A DNA stretch of 64,000 bases from Pseudomonas sp. AN-1 (GTDB lineage: Bacteria > Pseudomonadota > Gammaproteobacteria > Pseudomonadales > Pseudomonadaceae): assembly GCF_034057115.1 (NCBI RefSeq), contig NZ_CP139195.1:4526001-4590000 (forward strand). The letters are read 5' to 3'. The stretch's first letter is position 1, and every line of letters starts with the position of its first letter. Below are positions 1 through 7,726 of this stretch, piece by piece. The position numbers and the translations under genes are program-made. A model generated the notes under the pieces. It made no database searches, was not told the origin of the DNA, and saw only the letters and a list, made by a program, of their open reading frames with translations.

Positions 1-2180
1 TCGGCGAGGATGTCCAGCGAGTCGATCGGCAGGATGCCCTGGCTCCACAGCGAGCCGTCGAAGGTCGAGTAGGCGCCGCGCTCGTCGGCCAGGTCACAGG
101 AGGCCTGGATGGCGAAGTAGCTGATGGCTTCCATCGACTGGTCGGCGAAGGCGATGGCGTCTTCGGAACCGTAGGCGATGTGCTGCAGGTACAGGGCGTC
201 CTGGAAGCCCATGATGCCCAGGCCCACCGGGCGGTGCTTGAAGTTGGCGTTCTGCGCCTGCGGCACGCTGTAGTAGTTGATGTCGATGACGTTATCCAGC
301 ATGCGCACGGCGGTCTTCACGGTGCGCTCGAGTTTGGCGGTGTCCAGCTTGCCATCGACGATGTGGTTGACCAGGTTGATCGAACCCAGGTTGCACACCG
401 CGATCTCGTCGGCGTTGGTGTTGAGGGTGATCTCGGTGCACAGGTTGGAGCTGTGCACGACACCGACGTGCTGCTGCGGGCTGCGCAGGTTGCACGGGTC
501 CTTGAAGGTCAGCCACGGGTGGCCGGTCTCGAACAGCATCGACAGCATCTTGCGCCACAGGTCCTTGGCCTTGATGGTCTTGTGCAGCTTGAGCTTGCCG
601 TACTGGGTCAGGGCTTCGTAGTACTCGTAGCGCTCCTCGAAGGCGCGGCCGGTCAGGTCGTGCAGGTCCGGCACGTCGGACGGGGAGAACAGGGTCCAGT
701 CGCCGTCCTCGAACACGCGCTTCATGAACAGGTCGGGAATCCAGTTCGCGGTGTTCATGTCGTGGGTGCGGCGACGGTCGTCACCGGTGTTCTTGCGCAG
801 CTCGAGGAATTCCTCGATGTCCAGGTGCCAGGTTTCCAGGTAGGCGCACACCGCGCCCTTGCGCTTGCCGCCCTGGTTGACCGCCACGGCGGTGTCGTTG
901 ACCACCTTGAGGAAGGGCACGACGCCCTGGCTCTTGCCGTTGGTGCCCTTGATGTAGGAGCCCAGCGCGCGCACCGGGGTCCAGTCGTTGCCCAGACCGC
1001 CGGCGAACTTTGACAGCATGGCGTTGTCGTGGATGGCGTTGTAGATGCCCGACAGGTCGTCCGGAACGGTGGTCAGGTAGCAGCTGGACAGCTGCGGACG
1101 CAGGGTGCCGGCGTTGAACAGGGTCGGGGTCGAGGCCATGTAGTCGAACGACGACAGCAGGTTGTAGAACTCGATGGCGCGCGCCTCGCGGTCCTGCTCC
1201 TCGATGGCCAGGCCCATGGCGACGCGCATGAAGAACACCTGCGGCAGCTCGAAGCGGATGTCGTTCTTGTGCAGGAAGTAGCGGTCGTAGAGGGTCTGCA
1301 GGCCGAGGTAGGTGAACTGCTGGTCGCGCTCGTGATCCAGCGCGGCGCCCAGCTTGGCCAGGTCGAACTCGCGCAGCTTGGGATCGAGCAGCTCGAACTC
1401 GATGCCCTTGTCGACGTAGACGGCCAGCGCCTTGGCGTAGAAGTCGGCCATCTCGTGGTGGGTGGCGCGCTCGGCGATGCCGAGGAAGCCGAGGGCTTCG
1501 GCGCGCAGGGTGTCCATCAGCAGGCGGGCGGTGACGTAGCTGTAGTTCGGCTCGCGCTCGACCAGGGTGCGCGCGGTCATCACCAGGGCGGTGTTGACGT
1601 CCTTCTCGGACACGCCGTCGTAGAGGTTCTTCAGGGTCTCGCGCTGGATCAGCGCGCCATCGACCTCGGCCAGGCCTTCGCAGGCCTCGGCGATGATGGT
1701 CTGCAGGCGGCCCAGATCCAGCGGGGTCTTCTCGCCGTTGGCCAGGGTGACGCGGATGCTCGGGTGCGGCTGGGCCACTTCGCTGGTCGCGGCGGCGCGC
1801 TTGCGCTCCTGGGCGCGGGCTTCGCGGTAGATCACGTAGTCGCGGGCGACCTTGTGCTCGCCGGCGCGCATCAGGGCCAGTTCGACCTGGTCCTGGATCT
1901 CCTCGATGTGGATGGTGCCGCCGGACGGCATGCGGCGCTTGAAGGTGGCGCTGACCTGCTCGGTCAGACGCGCCACGGTGTCGTGGATGCGCGACGAGGT
2001 GGCAGCGGAGCTGCCCTCCACCGCGAGGAAGGCCTTGGTGATGGCAACGGTGATCTTGTCGTCGGTGTAGGGCACGACGGTGCCGTTGCGCTTGATCACG
2101 CGCAGCTGGCCGGGAGCGGTGGCGGCCAGATCCTGGCCGGCGTCGGCCTGGGCGTTCTCGCGAGTGGTGTCGGTGTGCAT
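1..2180 (-). CDS. nrdA: Ribonucleoside-diphosphate reductase class Ia, alpha subunit (3' end outside window)
   Basis: Catalytic large subunit of aerobic ribonucleotide reductase, which reduces NDPs to dNDPs together with the NrdB radical subunit. The visible 726 codons start at the ATG at 2180; the C-terminus, including the terminal redox cysteines, lies beyond base 1. Two consecutive ATP-cone domains can be read at about residues 24-115 and 135-225, followed by the barrel with the SCYL active-site cysteine and the NLCTE triad (Asn, Cys, Glu). A duplicated ATP cone is known for the Pseudomonas enzyme and serves allosteric (dATP) inhibition. The upstream region holds NrdR-like and DnaA boxes, consistent with dNTP- and cell-cycle-linked control. 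Confidence 0.96.
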   Translation of the reverse strand, partial: MHTDTTRENAQADAGQDLAATAPGQLRVIKRNGTVVPYTDDKITVAITKAFLAVEGSSAATSSRIHDTVARLTEQVSATFKRRMPSGGTIHIEEIQDQVELALMRAGEHKVARDYVIYREARAQERKRAAATSEVAQPHPSIRVTLANGEKTPLDLGRLQTIIAEACEGLAEVDGALIQRETLKNLYDGVSEKDVNTALVMTARTLVEREPNYSYVTARLLMDTLRAEALGFLGIAERATHHEMADFYAKALAVYVDKGIEFELLDPKLREFDLAKLGAALDHERDQQFTYLGLQTLYDRYFLHKNDIRFELPQVFFMRVAMGLAIEEQDREARAIEFYNLLSSFDYMASTPTLFNAGTLRPQLSSCYLTTVPDDLSGIYNAIHDNAMLSKFAGGLGNDWTPVRALGSYIKGTNGKSQGVVPFLKVVNDTAVAVNQGGKRKGAVCAYLETWHLDIEEFLELRKNTGDDRRRTHDMNTANWIPDLFMKRVFEDGDWTLFSPSDVPDLHDLTGRAFEERYEYYEALTQYGKLKLHKTIKAKDLWRKMLSMLFETGHPWLTFKDPCNLRSPQQHVGVVHSSNLCTEITLNTNADEIAVCNLGSINLVNHIVDGKLDTAKLERTVKTAVRMLDNVIDINYYSVPQAQNANFKHRPVGLGIMGFQDALYLQHIAYGSEDAIAFADQSMEAISYFAIQASCDLADERGAYSTFDGSLWSQGILPIDSLDILA

Positions 2181-2356
2181 CGGGGACTCCGCAGTTTGGG
2201 TTTCGGACCGGACGCTCGCGCGGTGCGCCTTGGCGGGTCGACCTGCCGCAACACCACGGTGGGCAGGCGGGCAGGCGGCACGGGGCGAGCGTCAGTTAAT
2301 GACTCTGTTCCGGCTGCGACAGAGCGGTGCGCCGGTCTGTCTGCAGGCTGTTGCAA

Positions 2357-2372
2357 CTACTACATCTTGTGT
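2357..2372 (-). promoter_or_regulatory. Degenerate NrdR box, proximal to nrdA
   Basis: Read on the minus strand this is ACACAAGATGTAGTAG, 13 of 16 identical to the strong box at 2528-2543, with the right arm degraded. Paired boxes are usual for NrdR; the spacing here (about 171 bases centre to centre) is wider than the typical roughly 31 bases, so the assignment is tentative. Confidence 0.45.
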
Positions 2373-2527
2373 TTCGTCTTCGTCTGCCAGCGCCCCTTGG
2401 GGCGTCGATCCGGCGCGCGGCAGTGAGGCTAGCAGAGCGGCCGTCCGGGCGGCTGCGGTTTTGTCTCACTGCGGCTGTGACGAGGGTCAAAGAGCTGGCG
2501 CCTGGTGGTGCCTGAAAAAGCCAAAGG

Positions 2528-2543
2528 ACACTAGATGTAGTGT
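2528..2543 (-). promoter_or_regulatory. NrdR box
   Basis: The 16-mer ACACTAGATGTAGTGT is an almost perfect palindrome and matches the NrdR consensus (ACAC, A/T-rich centre, GTGT) at both conserved arms. It lies about 350 bases upstream of the nrdA start. NrdR represses RNR genes when ATP/dATP levels signal sufficient dNTPs. Confidence 0.8.
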
Positions 2544-2600
2544 CCTTCGTGTGCCTGCGGCACAGCATAGTGCGCTCGTTACGAGGGTGCAAATCGCAGC

Positions 2601-2621
2601 TGTGGATAGTGCTGTGGATAA
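2601..2621. promoter_or_regulatory. Pair of DnaA boxes upstream of nrdA
   Basis: Two direct repeats, TGTGGATAG (2601-2609) and TGTGGATAA (2613-2621), begin 12 bases apart. The second is the exact complement of the consensus TTATCCACA. DnaA binding upstream of nrdAB is established in enterobacteria; here it is inferred from sequence only. Confidence 0.6.
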
Positions 2622-2750
2622 GCTGTGGGGCTGTTGTGCGCTTCTCCAGGCCCTGCGGTGCAGGCCGCGGCAGTGCTGTCTCTGCGCCGTTCGTCGCCTG
2701 CCGTGGACCGTCCTGCAGGCCGGCTCAGGTGGCGAAGGGCGCGCAAATTA

Positions 2751-2766
2751 ACACAATATCTAGTAT
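2751..2766. promoter_or_regulatory. Possible distal NrdR box
   Basis: ACACAATATCTAGTAT keeps the left ACAC arm and one changed base in the right arm. It lies close to the 3' end of the neighbouring gene and about 570 bases from nrdA, so its role is uncertain. Confidence 0.35.
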
Positions 2767-2807
2767 GTGGGCAGGCTTGGAAAAATGCCCCGATTGTGCG
2801 ATGCGCC

Positions 2808-3536
2808 TCAGTCGGCGGCGACCGCCACCAGGCTCAGCAGGCGCTCTTCGCGGACGGCGAACTGGCCATCCAGGCAGCGTCCCTGGCGCCATTCGCCGTC
2901 CAGGTCCTCGCGCAGCTGCAGGCGCACCCGGCCGTCGCCGTCCTGCTCGACCAGCGCGGCGGCGTGGAACCAGAAGCGCCGGCCGACCAGCGGGTAGAGG
3001 GCCTTGAACAGGCTTTCCTTGAGCGAGAAGCACAGGGTCAGGTGCAGGCCGCGCTCGGCCTCGGGCAGGCGGCGGAAGTGCGCCAGTTCGTCGGCGGTGA
3101 GGATCTCGCCGGCCAGGCGCTCGGCGCGGTCGCTGCCCAGCAGGCGCTCGGCGTCCAGGCCGAGGCCGCGCCAGGCGCTCCGGGCGCCGACCAGGGCGGC
3201 GGCCCAGCCGTGGCTGTGGGTGATGCTGCCGGTGACGCCGACCGGCCAGCAGGGCGCGTTGTCGGCGCCGCGGGCGGGGTAGCTGGGCTGGCCGCTGAGG
3301 GCCTGCAGGGCGCTGGCGGCGCACAGGCGGCCGGCGAGGAACTCGCTCTGGCGCTTGCGCGCGGCGCTGGCGATGCCGGCCGGCGCGGCGAGGGCGCAGC
3401 GGGCGAAGTCGTCCGCGGCGAGCTGCGCCGGGTCGAAGCGGCAGCTGTGCAGGTGCAGGCCGGGCAGCGCCTGCGGCAGCACCCAGTCGGTGACCGGGGC
3501 GCTGCAGCAGGCGGGCAGGGGGAGTGGGGCAGGCAT
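2808..3536 (-). CDS. pcpS: 4'-phosphopantetheinyl transferase (PcpS/EntD type)
   Basis: Transfers 4'-phosphopantetheine from CoA to a carrier-protein serine (fatty-acid ACP and, in Pseudomonas, siderophore carrier proteins). The 242-residue protein carries the family landmarks: RKRQSEFLAGR near residue 60-70, the SITHSHGWAAA segment near 104-114, GLGLDAE with the metal-binding Asp near 128, and FSLKESLFKALYP near 170-182. I use the ATG at 3536; the frame stays open far upstream, but that part is antisense noise over the cyclase gene. Pseudomonads usually have this single broad-range enzyme instead of separate AcpS and Sfp types, so it is probably essential. Confidence 0.9.
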   Translation of the reverse strand: MPAPLPLPACCSAPVTDWVLPQALPGLHLHSCRFDPAQLAADDFARCALAAPAGIASAARKRQSEFLAGRLCAASALQALSGQPSYPARGADNAPCWPVGVTGSITHSHGWAAALVGARSAWRGLGLDAERLLGSDRAERLAGEILTADELAHFRRLPEAERGLHLTLCFSLKESLFKALYPLVGRRFWFHAAALVEQDGDGRVRLQLREDLDGEWRQGRCLDGQFAVREERLLSLVAVAAD

Positions 3537-3565
3537 GCGCGCAGTATGGCGCAGGCGCGCGTCGA

Positions 3566-4957
3566 TCAGAAGATGACCTTGTCGCGCAGCTTCTCGGCGG
3601 CCTGCTGCAGGGCGAGGATGACCCGCTCCTTGTCGTAGTTCTGGATGCTGTTGGTGTCCAGGTACATGGAGAAGCCGGGCAGCTCGTGCTCCAGGTAGCT
3701 GGAGCTGGCGCCGAGGTCGCGGCGGAAGTCGACCACCTGGTAGATCTGCACCGGGCGGGAGAAGCCCTTGACGCTGATCTGGCCCTTGTCGCGGCACATG
3801 ATCACGTCCTTGATCATCGAGTAGGTCTCGTGGGAGATGAGGATCTCGCCGGACTCGGAGGCGCTTTCCAGGCGGCTGGCGAGGTTCACCTCGCGGCCGA
3901 TGATGGTGTAGTCCATGCGCGTGTCGGCGCCGAAGTTGCCCACGGTGCAGTAGCCGGTGTTGATGCCCATGCGGATCTCCAGCGGCTTGGTGATGCCCTG
4001 GCTGCGCCACTGCTGGCGCAGCACCTTCATGTGCTTGCGCATGGCGATGGCCATGGACACCGCGGCCACGGCGTCCTTCTTGGCGCCCTGGGTGGTGGGG
4101 TCGCCGAAGAACACCATCACCGCGTCGCCGATGAACTTGTCGATGGTGCCGCCGTACTTGAGGGCGATCTTCGACATCTCGTTGAGGTAGGTGTTGAGCA
4201 GGTCGGTCAGTGCCTCGGCCTCGAGTTCCTCGGACAGCTCGGTGAAGCCCTTGATGTCGGAGAAGAACACGGTGAGCTTCTTGCGCTGGGTCTCCAGGCG
4301 CACGCTCTTCTTGCCGCTGAAGATCGATTCCCACACCTGCGGCGACAGGTACTTGGCCAGGTTGCGCGCCAGCCCCGCGGCCTTCTCCTGTTCCTTCTTG
4401 ATCTCCTCGCGCGCCTGGGCCAGGCGCTGGCCCTGCTCGTGGACGAGGAAGGCGGCGATGCAGACATAGAGGAGGGTGAACAGGATGCTGACCCCGGCCA
4501 CCAGCGGCGGGGTGTCCAGCTTGAGTTCCGGGCCGATGGCCACGCCCGAGAGCACCGCGCCGATCAGCGCGGCGAGCACGGCGATGACCAGCGAGCGCAG
4601 GCCGCCGACGATCAGCGCGGTGAAGGTCAGGGTCAGGGCGAACATCAGGCTCGGCACCAGTGCGTAGCCGAGCAGGCTCATGCCGATGCCGGCATGGGCG
4701 GCGTCGATCAGCAGCAGGGTCTGGTCGGTCTGCTCGGGATGGCTGTGCCTGAAGCGCCGGCTGAGGTGGTGGGCCAGGTGCGGGTAGAGCAGGGTGTAGG
4801 GCACCAGCCAGAGGATGTCGTAGCCGAAGAACTGGCTGTAGGTGCCGGCGGCGATGCTGGCGGCGGCGGCCAGGTAAGCCAGGGTGCGTGACTGGTATTC
4901 GCGCAGGTGGGGGTCCGGCAACTTGTTGACCGAACGCCCGAGAATGGTGAACTTCAT
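3566..4957 (-). CDS. cyaB: Class III adenylate cyclase with MASE2 membrane domain
   Basis: Makes cAMP from ATP at the inner membrane; in P. aeruginosa the orthologue supplies cAMP to the Vfr virulence regulator. The 463-residue protein starts MKFTILGRSVNKLPD at the ATG at 4957 and matches the P. aeruginosa length as I recall it. Residues about 20-190 form the hydrophobic MASE2 sensor region, followed by a short helical linker and a catalytic domain from about 235. Metal-binding aspartates are visible in FFSDIKGFT and GDAVMVFFGDP, and the MDYTIIGREVNLASR segment carries adenine- and transition-state-contacting residues. The gene lies 148 bases downstream of trkH on the same strand. Confidence 0.92.
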   Translation of the reverse strand: MKFTILGRSVNKLPDPHLREYQSRTLAYLAAAASIAAGTYSQFFGYDILWLVPYTLLYPHLAHHLSRRFRHSHPEQTDQTLLLIDAAHAGIGMSLLGYALVPSLMFALTLTFTALIVGGLRSLVIAVLAALIGAVLSGVAIGPELKLDTPPLVAGVSILFTLLYVCIAAFLVHEQGQRLAQAREEIKKEQEKAAGLARNLAKYLSPQVWESIFSGKKSVRLETQRKKLTVFFSDIKGFTELSEELEAEALTDLLNTYLNEMSKIALKYGGTIDKFIGDAVMVFFGDPTTQGAKKDAVAAVSMAIAMRKHMKVLRQQWRSQGITKPLEIRMGINTGYCTVGNFGADTRMDYTIIGREVNLASRLESASESGEILISHETYSMIKDVIMCRDKGQISVKGFSRPVQIYQVVDFRRDLGASSSYLEHELPGFSMYLDTNSIQNYDKERVILALQQAAEKLRDKVIF

Positions 4958-5104
4958 CGGGTCGGGGACTTCCCTGACAGGGGCCCGCACCTCTGCTGGG
5001 TGCTGCGGGCTGGACAGGCCATGCGGGCAAGGGCATGGCGGACGCCGGATATTAGCCGAGCCGCCCGCCGGGCGCAAAGGAGGCGTGCGTCCTGCGCTCC
5101 GGCC

Positions 5105-6562
5105 TCAGTGGCGCCAGAACGCCGGGGTCAGCACCACCAGGATGGTGACGATCTCCAGGCGGCCGAGCAGCATGCCGACCGACAGCAGCCACTTGGCGCT
5201 GTCCGGCAGGCTGGCGAAGTTGCCGGCCGGGCCGATGATCGGGCCCAGGCCCGGGCCGACGTTGCACACCGCGGTGGCGGCGCCGGTCAGCGCAGTGACC
5301 CAGTCGAGGCCGAGCAGGGCGAGGCCGAGGGCGATCACGCCGATGGTGATGGTGAAGAAGAACGACAGGGTGATCAGCGAGCGGACGATGTCCTCGTCGA
5401 TCGGGTGGTTGTTGTACTGCTGCTTGATCACCGCGCGCGGGTGGATCATCTGCTGCAGGTTGGCCTTGAGCATCACGTAGGCGACCTGGAAGCGGAAGAT
5501 CTTCAGGCCGCCGGCGGTGGAGCCGGAGCAGCCGCCGATGAAGGTCAGGTAGAAGAACATCAGCACGGCGAAGCCGCCCCACAGGGTGTAGTCGCCGAGG
5601 GCGAAGCCGGTGGTGGTGACCACCGAGACCACGTTGACGGTGACGATGCGCAGGGCATCCAGCCAGGCGTGCTCGGAGTTGAACCACAGCCAGGTGGCGA
5701 AGCCCAGGCAGGTGACCAGCAGGAAGCCGAGGAAGCCGCGCACCTGATGGTCGCGGACGATCGCCTTGCGGTTGCCGCGCAGGAAGGCCACGTAGAGGGT
5801 GAACGGCAGGCTGCCGAGCAGCATGAACACCACGGCGACCCAGTGCACTGCCGGCTGCGTCCAGTGCGCCAGCGAGGAGTCGGAGGTGGAGAAGCCGCCT
5901 GTGGAGATCGAGGCCATGGAGTGGTTGATCGCCTCGAACGGCGTCATGCCGGCCCACCAGAAGGCGAAGAAGCCGAGGGCGGTGAAGGCGACGTAGATGG
6001 CGAGGATGTATTTGGCCACCATGTGCGAGCGCGGCATGACCTTCTCCGACCAGTCGGAGGACTCGGTCTGGAACAGGCGCATGCCGCCGACGCGCAGCAG
6101 CGGCAGCACCGCCACCGCCATGCCGATGAAGCCGATGCCGCCCAGCCAGTGCAGCATCGAGCGCCAGATCAGCAGGGCGGGCGAGGCGTTGTCGAGGCCG
6201 CTGAGGATGGTCGAGCCGGTGGTGGTGATCCCCGACATGGTCTCGAAGAAGGCGTCGGTGTAGCTGATGTGCTGGATGAACACCATCGGCAGGGCGGCGA
6301 ACCCGCACACCACCACCCAGCTCGAGGTGGTCAGCATGTACATGTCGCGCGGGCGCAGCTGCAGGTGCTTGGGCTGGCCGGGGAGGACCATGGCCAGGCC
6401 GCAGCCGAAGGTGATCAGGGCGGGCCAGACGAAGTCGGAGAGCCGCTCCTCGGCGCCCTTCATGGTCAGCTGGGTGAGGATGGGGATGACCATGCTGGCG
6501 GCCAGCGTGATGAGGAAGATGCCCAGAAGGAAGGCGATCATGCGTAGGGTCGACAGGGTCAT
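5105..6562 (-). CDS. trkH: Trk system potassium uptake protein TrkH
   Basis: Membrane channel subunit for K+ uptake that works with the cytoplasmic NAD/ATP-binding TrkA. The 485-residue protein is hydrophobic throughout with repeated pore-loop segments such as TTTGSTILSG, SISTGGFST, TTTGFALGDYT and VCNVGPGLGP, the degenerate selectivity-filter signature of the TrkH/HKT family. The ATG at 6562 gives a signal-anchor-like first helix. It is divergently placed from the YkgJ-like gene with 162 bases between them. No trkA is in the window. Confidence 0.95.
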   Translation of the reverse strand: MTLSTLRMIAFLLGIFLITLAASMVIPILTQLTMKGAEERLSDFVWPALITFGCGLAMVLPGQPKHLQLRPRDMYMLTTSSWVVVCGFAALPMVFIQHISYTDAFFETMSGITTTGSTILSGLDNASPALLIWRSMLHWLGGIGFIGMAVAVLPLLRVGGMRLFQTESSDWSEKVMPRSHMVAKYILAIYVAFTALGFFAFWWAGMTPFEAINHSMASISTGGFSTSDSSLAHWTQPAVHWVAVVFMLLGSLPFTLYVAFLRGNRKAIVRDHQVRGFLGFLLVTCLGFATWLWFNSEHAWLDALRIVTVNVVSVVTTTGFALGDYTLWGGFAVLMFFYLTFIGGCSGSTAGGLKIFRFQVAYVMLKANLQQMIHPRAVIKQQYNNHPIDEDIVRSLITLSFFFTITIGVIALGLALLGLDWVTALTGAATAVCNVGPGLGPIIGPAGNFASLPDSAKWLLSVGMLLGRLEIVTILVVLTPAFWRH

Positions 6563-6724
6563 GGCGGAGTATCACTGGCCGGGGCGGGCGGCATTCTGCG
6601 CTCGTCCGCCAGAGCTGTAAACGGCCGCGAATTTTTCTGCCGGACGGCCTTTTCAGGCCGATTCGGCGCTCGCTAGAATCCGCGGCTCCCGCCGGCAGTC
6701 GCCGGTTCCTGCGGTGTTGCACCG

Positions 6725-7096
6725 ATGTCCGAAAACAATCCCTGCCTGACGTGCGGCGCCTGCTGCGCGTATTTTCGTGTGTCCTTCTATTGGGGCGAGT
6801 GCCGGTCGGCCGGTGGCCTGGTTCCGGACGAGCTGGTCGAGCAGATCAGTCCCCACCACGCCGCCATGCGTGGCACCACCAGCAAGCCGGCGCGCTGCGT
6901 CAGCCTGATGGGCGAGGTCGGCTGCGGCGTGCGCTGCACCATGTACGAGCAGCGCTCCTCGGCGTGCCGCGAGTTCGAGGCGTCCTGGGAACACGGCGAG
7001 CACAACCCGCGCTGCGACGCCGCCCGCGCCGCCCACGGCCTGCCGCCGCTGACTCCGCCGCTGCAGCCTGACCTGTCGCCCGACCGCGCGGCCTGA
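6725..7096 (+). CDS. YkgJ family cysteine-cluster protein (putative zinc- or iron-binding)
   Basis: A 123-residue cytoplasmic protein with the motif CLTCGACC at residues 8-15 and further cysteines in GCGVRCTMYEQRSSACREF, the pattern of the YkgJ/UPF0153 family, thought to bind a metal. The cysteine spacing is intact. The biochemical role of the family is not settled. A TAGAAT hexamer at 6673 could be a -10 element; I could not place a matching -35. The next gene starts about 45 bases downstream and may be co-transcribed. Confidence 0.85.
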   Translation: MSENNPCLTCGACCAYFRVSFYWGECRSAGGLVPDELVEQISPHHAAMRGTTSKPARCVSLMGEVGCGVRCTMYEQRSSACREFEASWEHGEHNPRCDAARAAHGLPPLTPPLQPDLSPDRAA

Positions 7097-7141
7097 GATC
7101 CCGGCTAGAATGCCGGCTCCGACCCTTCAAGGAGAATGTCC

Positions 7142-7726
7142 ATGGATGCGCTCGATGCGCTGTTCAACCGTGTCTCGGTGGCCCGCCTGGGCGAGCCGGC
7201 GCCCACGCCCGAGCAGCGCGAGCTGCTGCTGCGCGCCGCCCTGCGCGCGCCGGATCACGGCCAGCTGCGGCCGTGGCGCTTCCTGACCATCGAGGGCGAG
7301 GCCCGCGAGGCGCTCGGCGAGCTGTTCGCCCGCGCCGAACTGGCGCGCGATGCCCAGGTGCCGACGGCGGTGCTCGACAAGGTGCGCGCCATGCCGCTGC
7401 GCGCCCCGCTGCTGATGGTGGTGATCGCCTGCGTCAGGGAGCATCCCAAGGTGCCGGCGTCCGAGCAGTTGCTGGCCGCCGGCTGCGCGGCGCACGGTAT
7501 CCTGCTCGCCGCCCACGCCCTGGGGCTGGGCGCGATCTGGCGCACCGGCGAGCTGTCCCACGACGCCACCGTGCATGCCGGCCTCGGCCTGGCCGGCAAC
7601 GAGCAGCTGCTCGGCTTCCTCTATCTGGGCACGCCGCAGGGCGAGCTGCGCAAGCCGCAGCCGCTGGAGCCGGCGGAGTTCGTCGCCGCCTGGAACTCAG
7701 ACCTTTCCGTCGCCGCCCAGGGGTAG
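7142..7726 (+). CDS. YdjA/TdsD-type NAD(P)H nitroreductase
   Basis: Flavoprotein of the nitroreductase family (FMN-dependent reduction of nitro compounds, quinones or flavin). Residues read DALDALFNRVSVARL, APDHGQLRPWRF (FMN-binding loop) and a C-terminal GFLYLGTPQGE, typical of the short YdjA group, about 190 residues. The ATG at 7142 is chosen because AAGGAGA ends at 7135, giving a normal spacer of six; the in-frame ATG at 7136 touches the Shine-Dalgarno. Its last 30 bases overlap the 3' end of the convergently transcribed sensor kinase gene. Confidence 0.88.
   Translation: MDALDALFNRVSVARLGEPAPTPEQRELLLRAALRAPDHGQLRPWRFLTIEGEAREALGELFARAELARDAQVPTAVLDKVRAMPLRAPLLMVVIACVREHPKVPASEQLLAAGCAAHGILLAAHALGLGAIWRTGELSHDATVHAGLGLAGNEQLLGFLYLGTPQGELRKPQPLEPAEFVAAWNSDLSVAAQG

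Larger units (their letters stand above)
2181..2807. other. nrdA upstream regulatory region (627 bases without a gene)
   Basis: Gap between nrdA and the phosphopantetheinyl transferase gene, both on the minus strand. It holds three NrdR-like 16-mers (2357-2372, 2528-2543, 2751-2766) and two DnaA boxes (2601-2609, 2613-2621), annotated separately. I see no convincing coding sequence; the open frames here lack family resemblance and Shine-Dalgarno sites. Confidence 0.7.

Noticed and set aside
3537-5036. N-terminal extension of the phosphopantetheinyl transferase frame
   Set aside because: It is the shadow of cyaB in another frame; the family length and conserved start fit the ATG at 3536.
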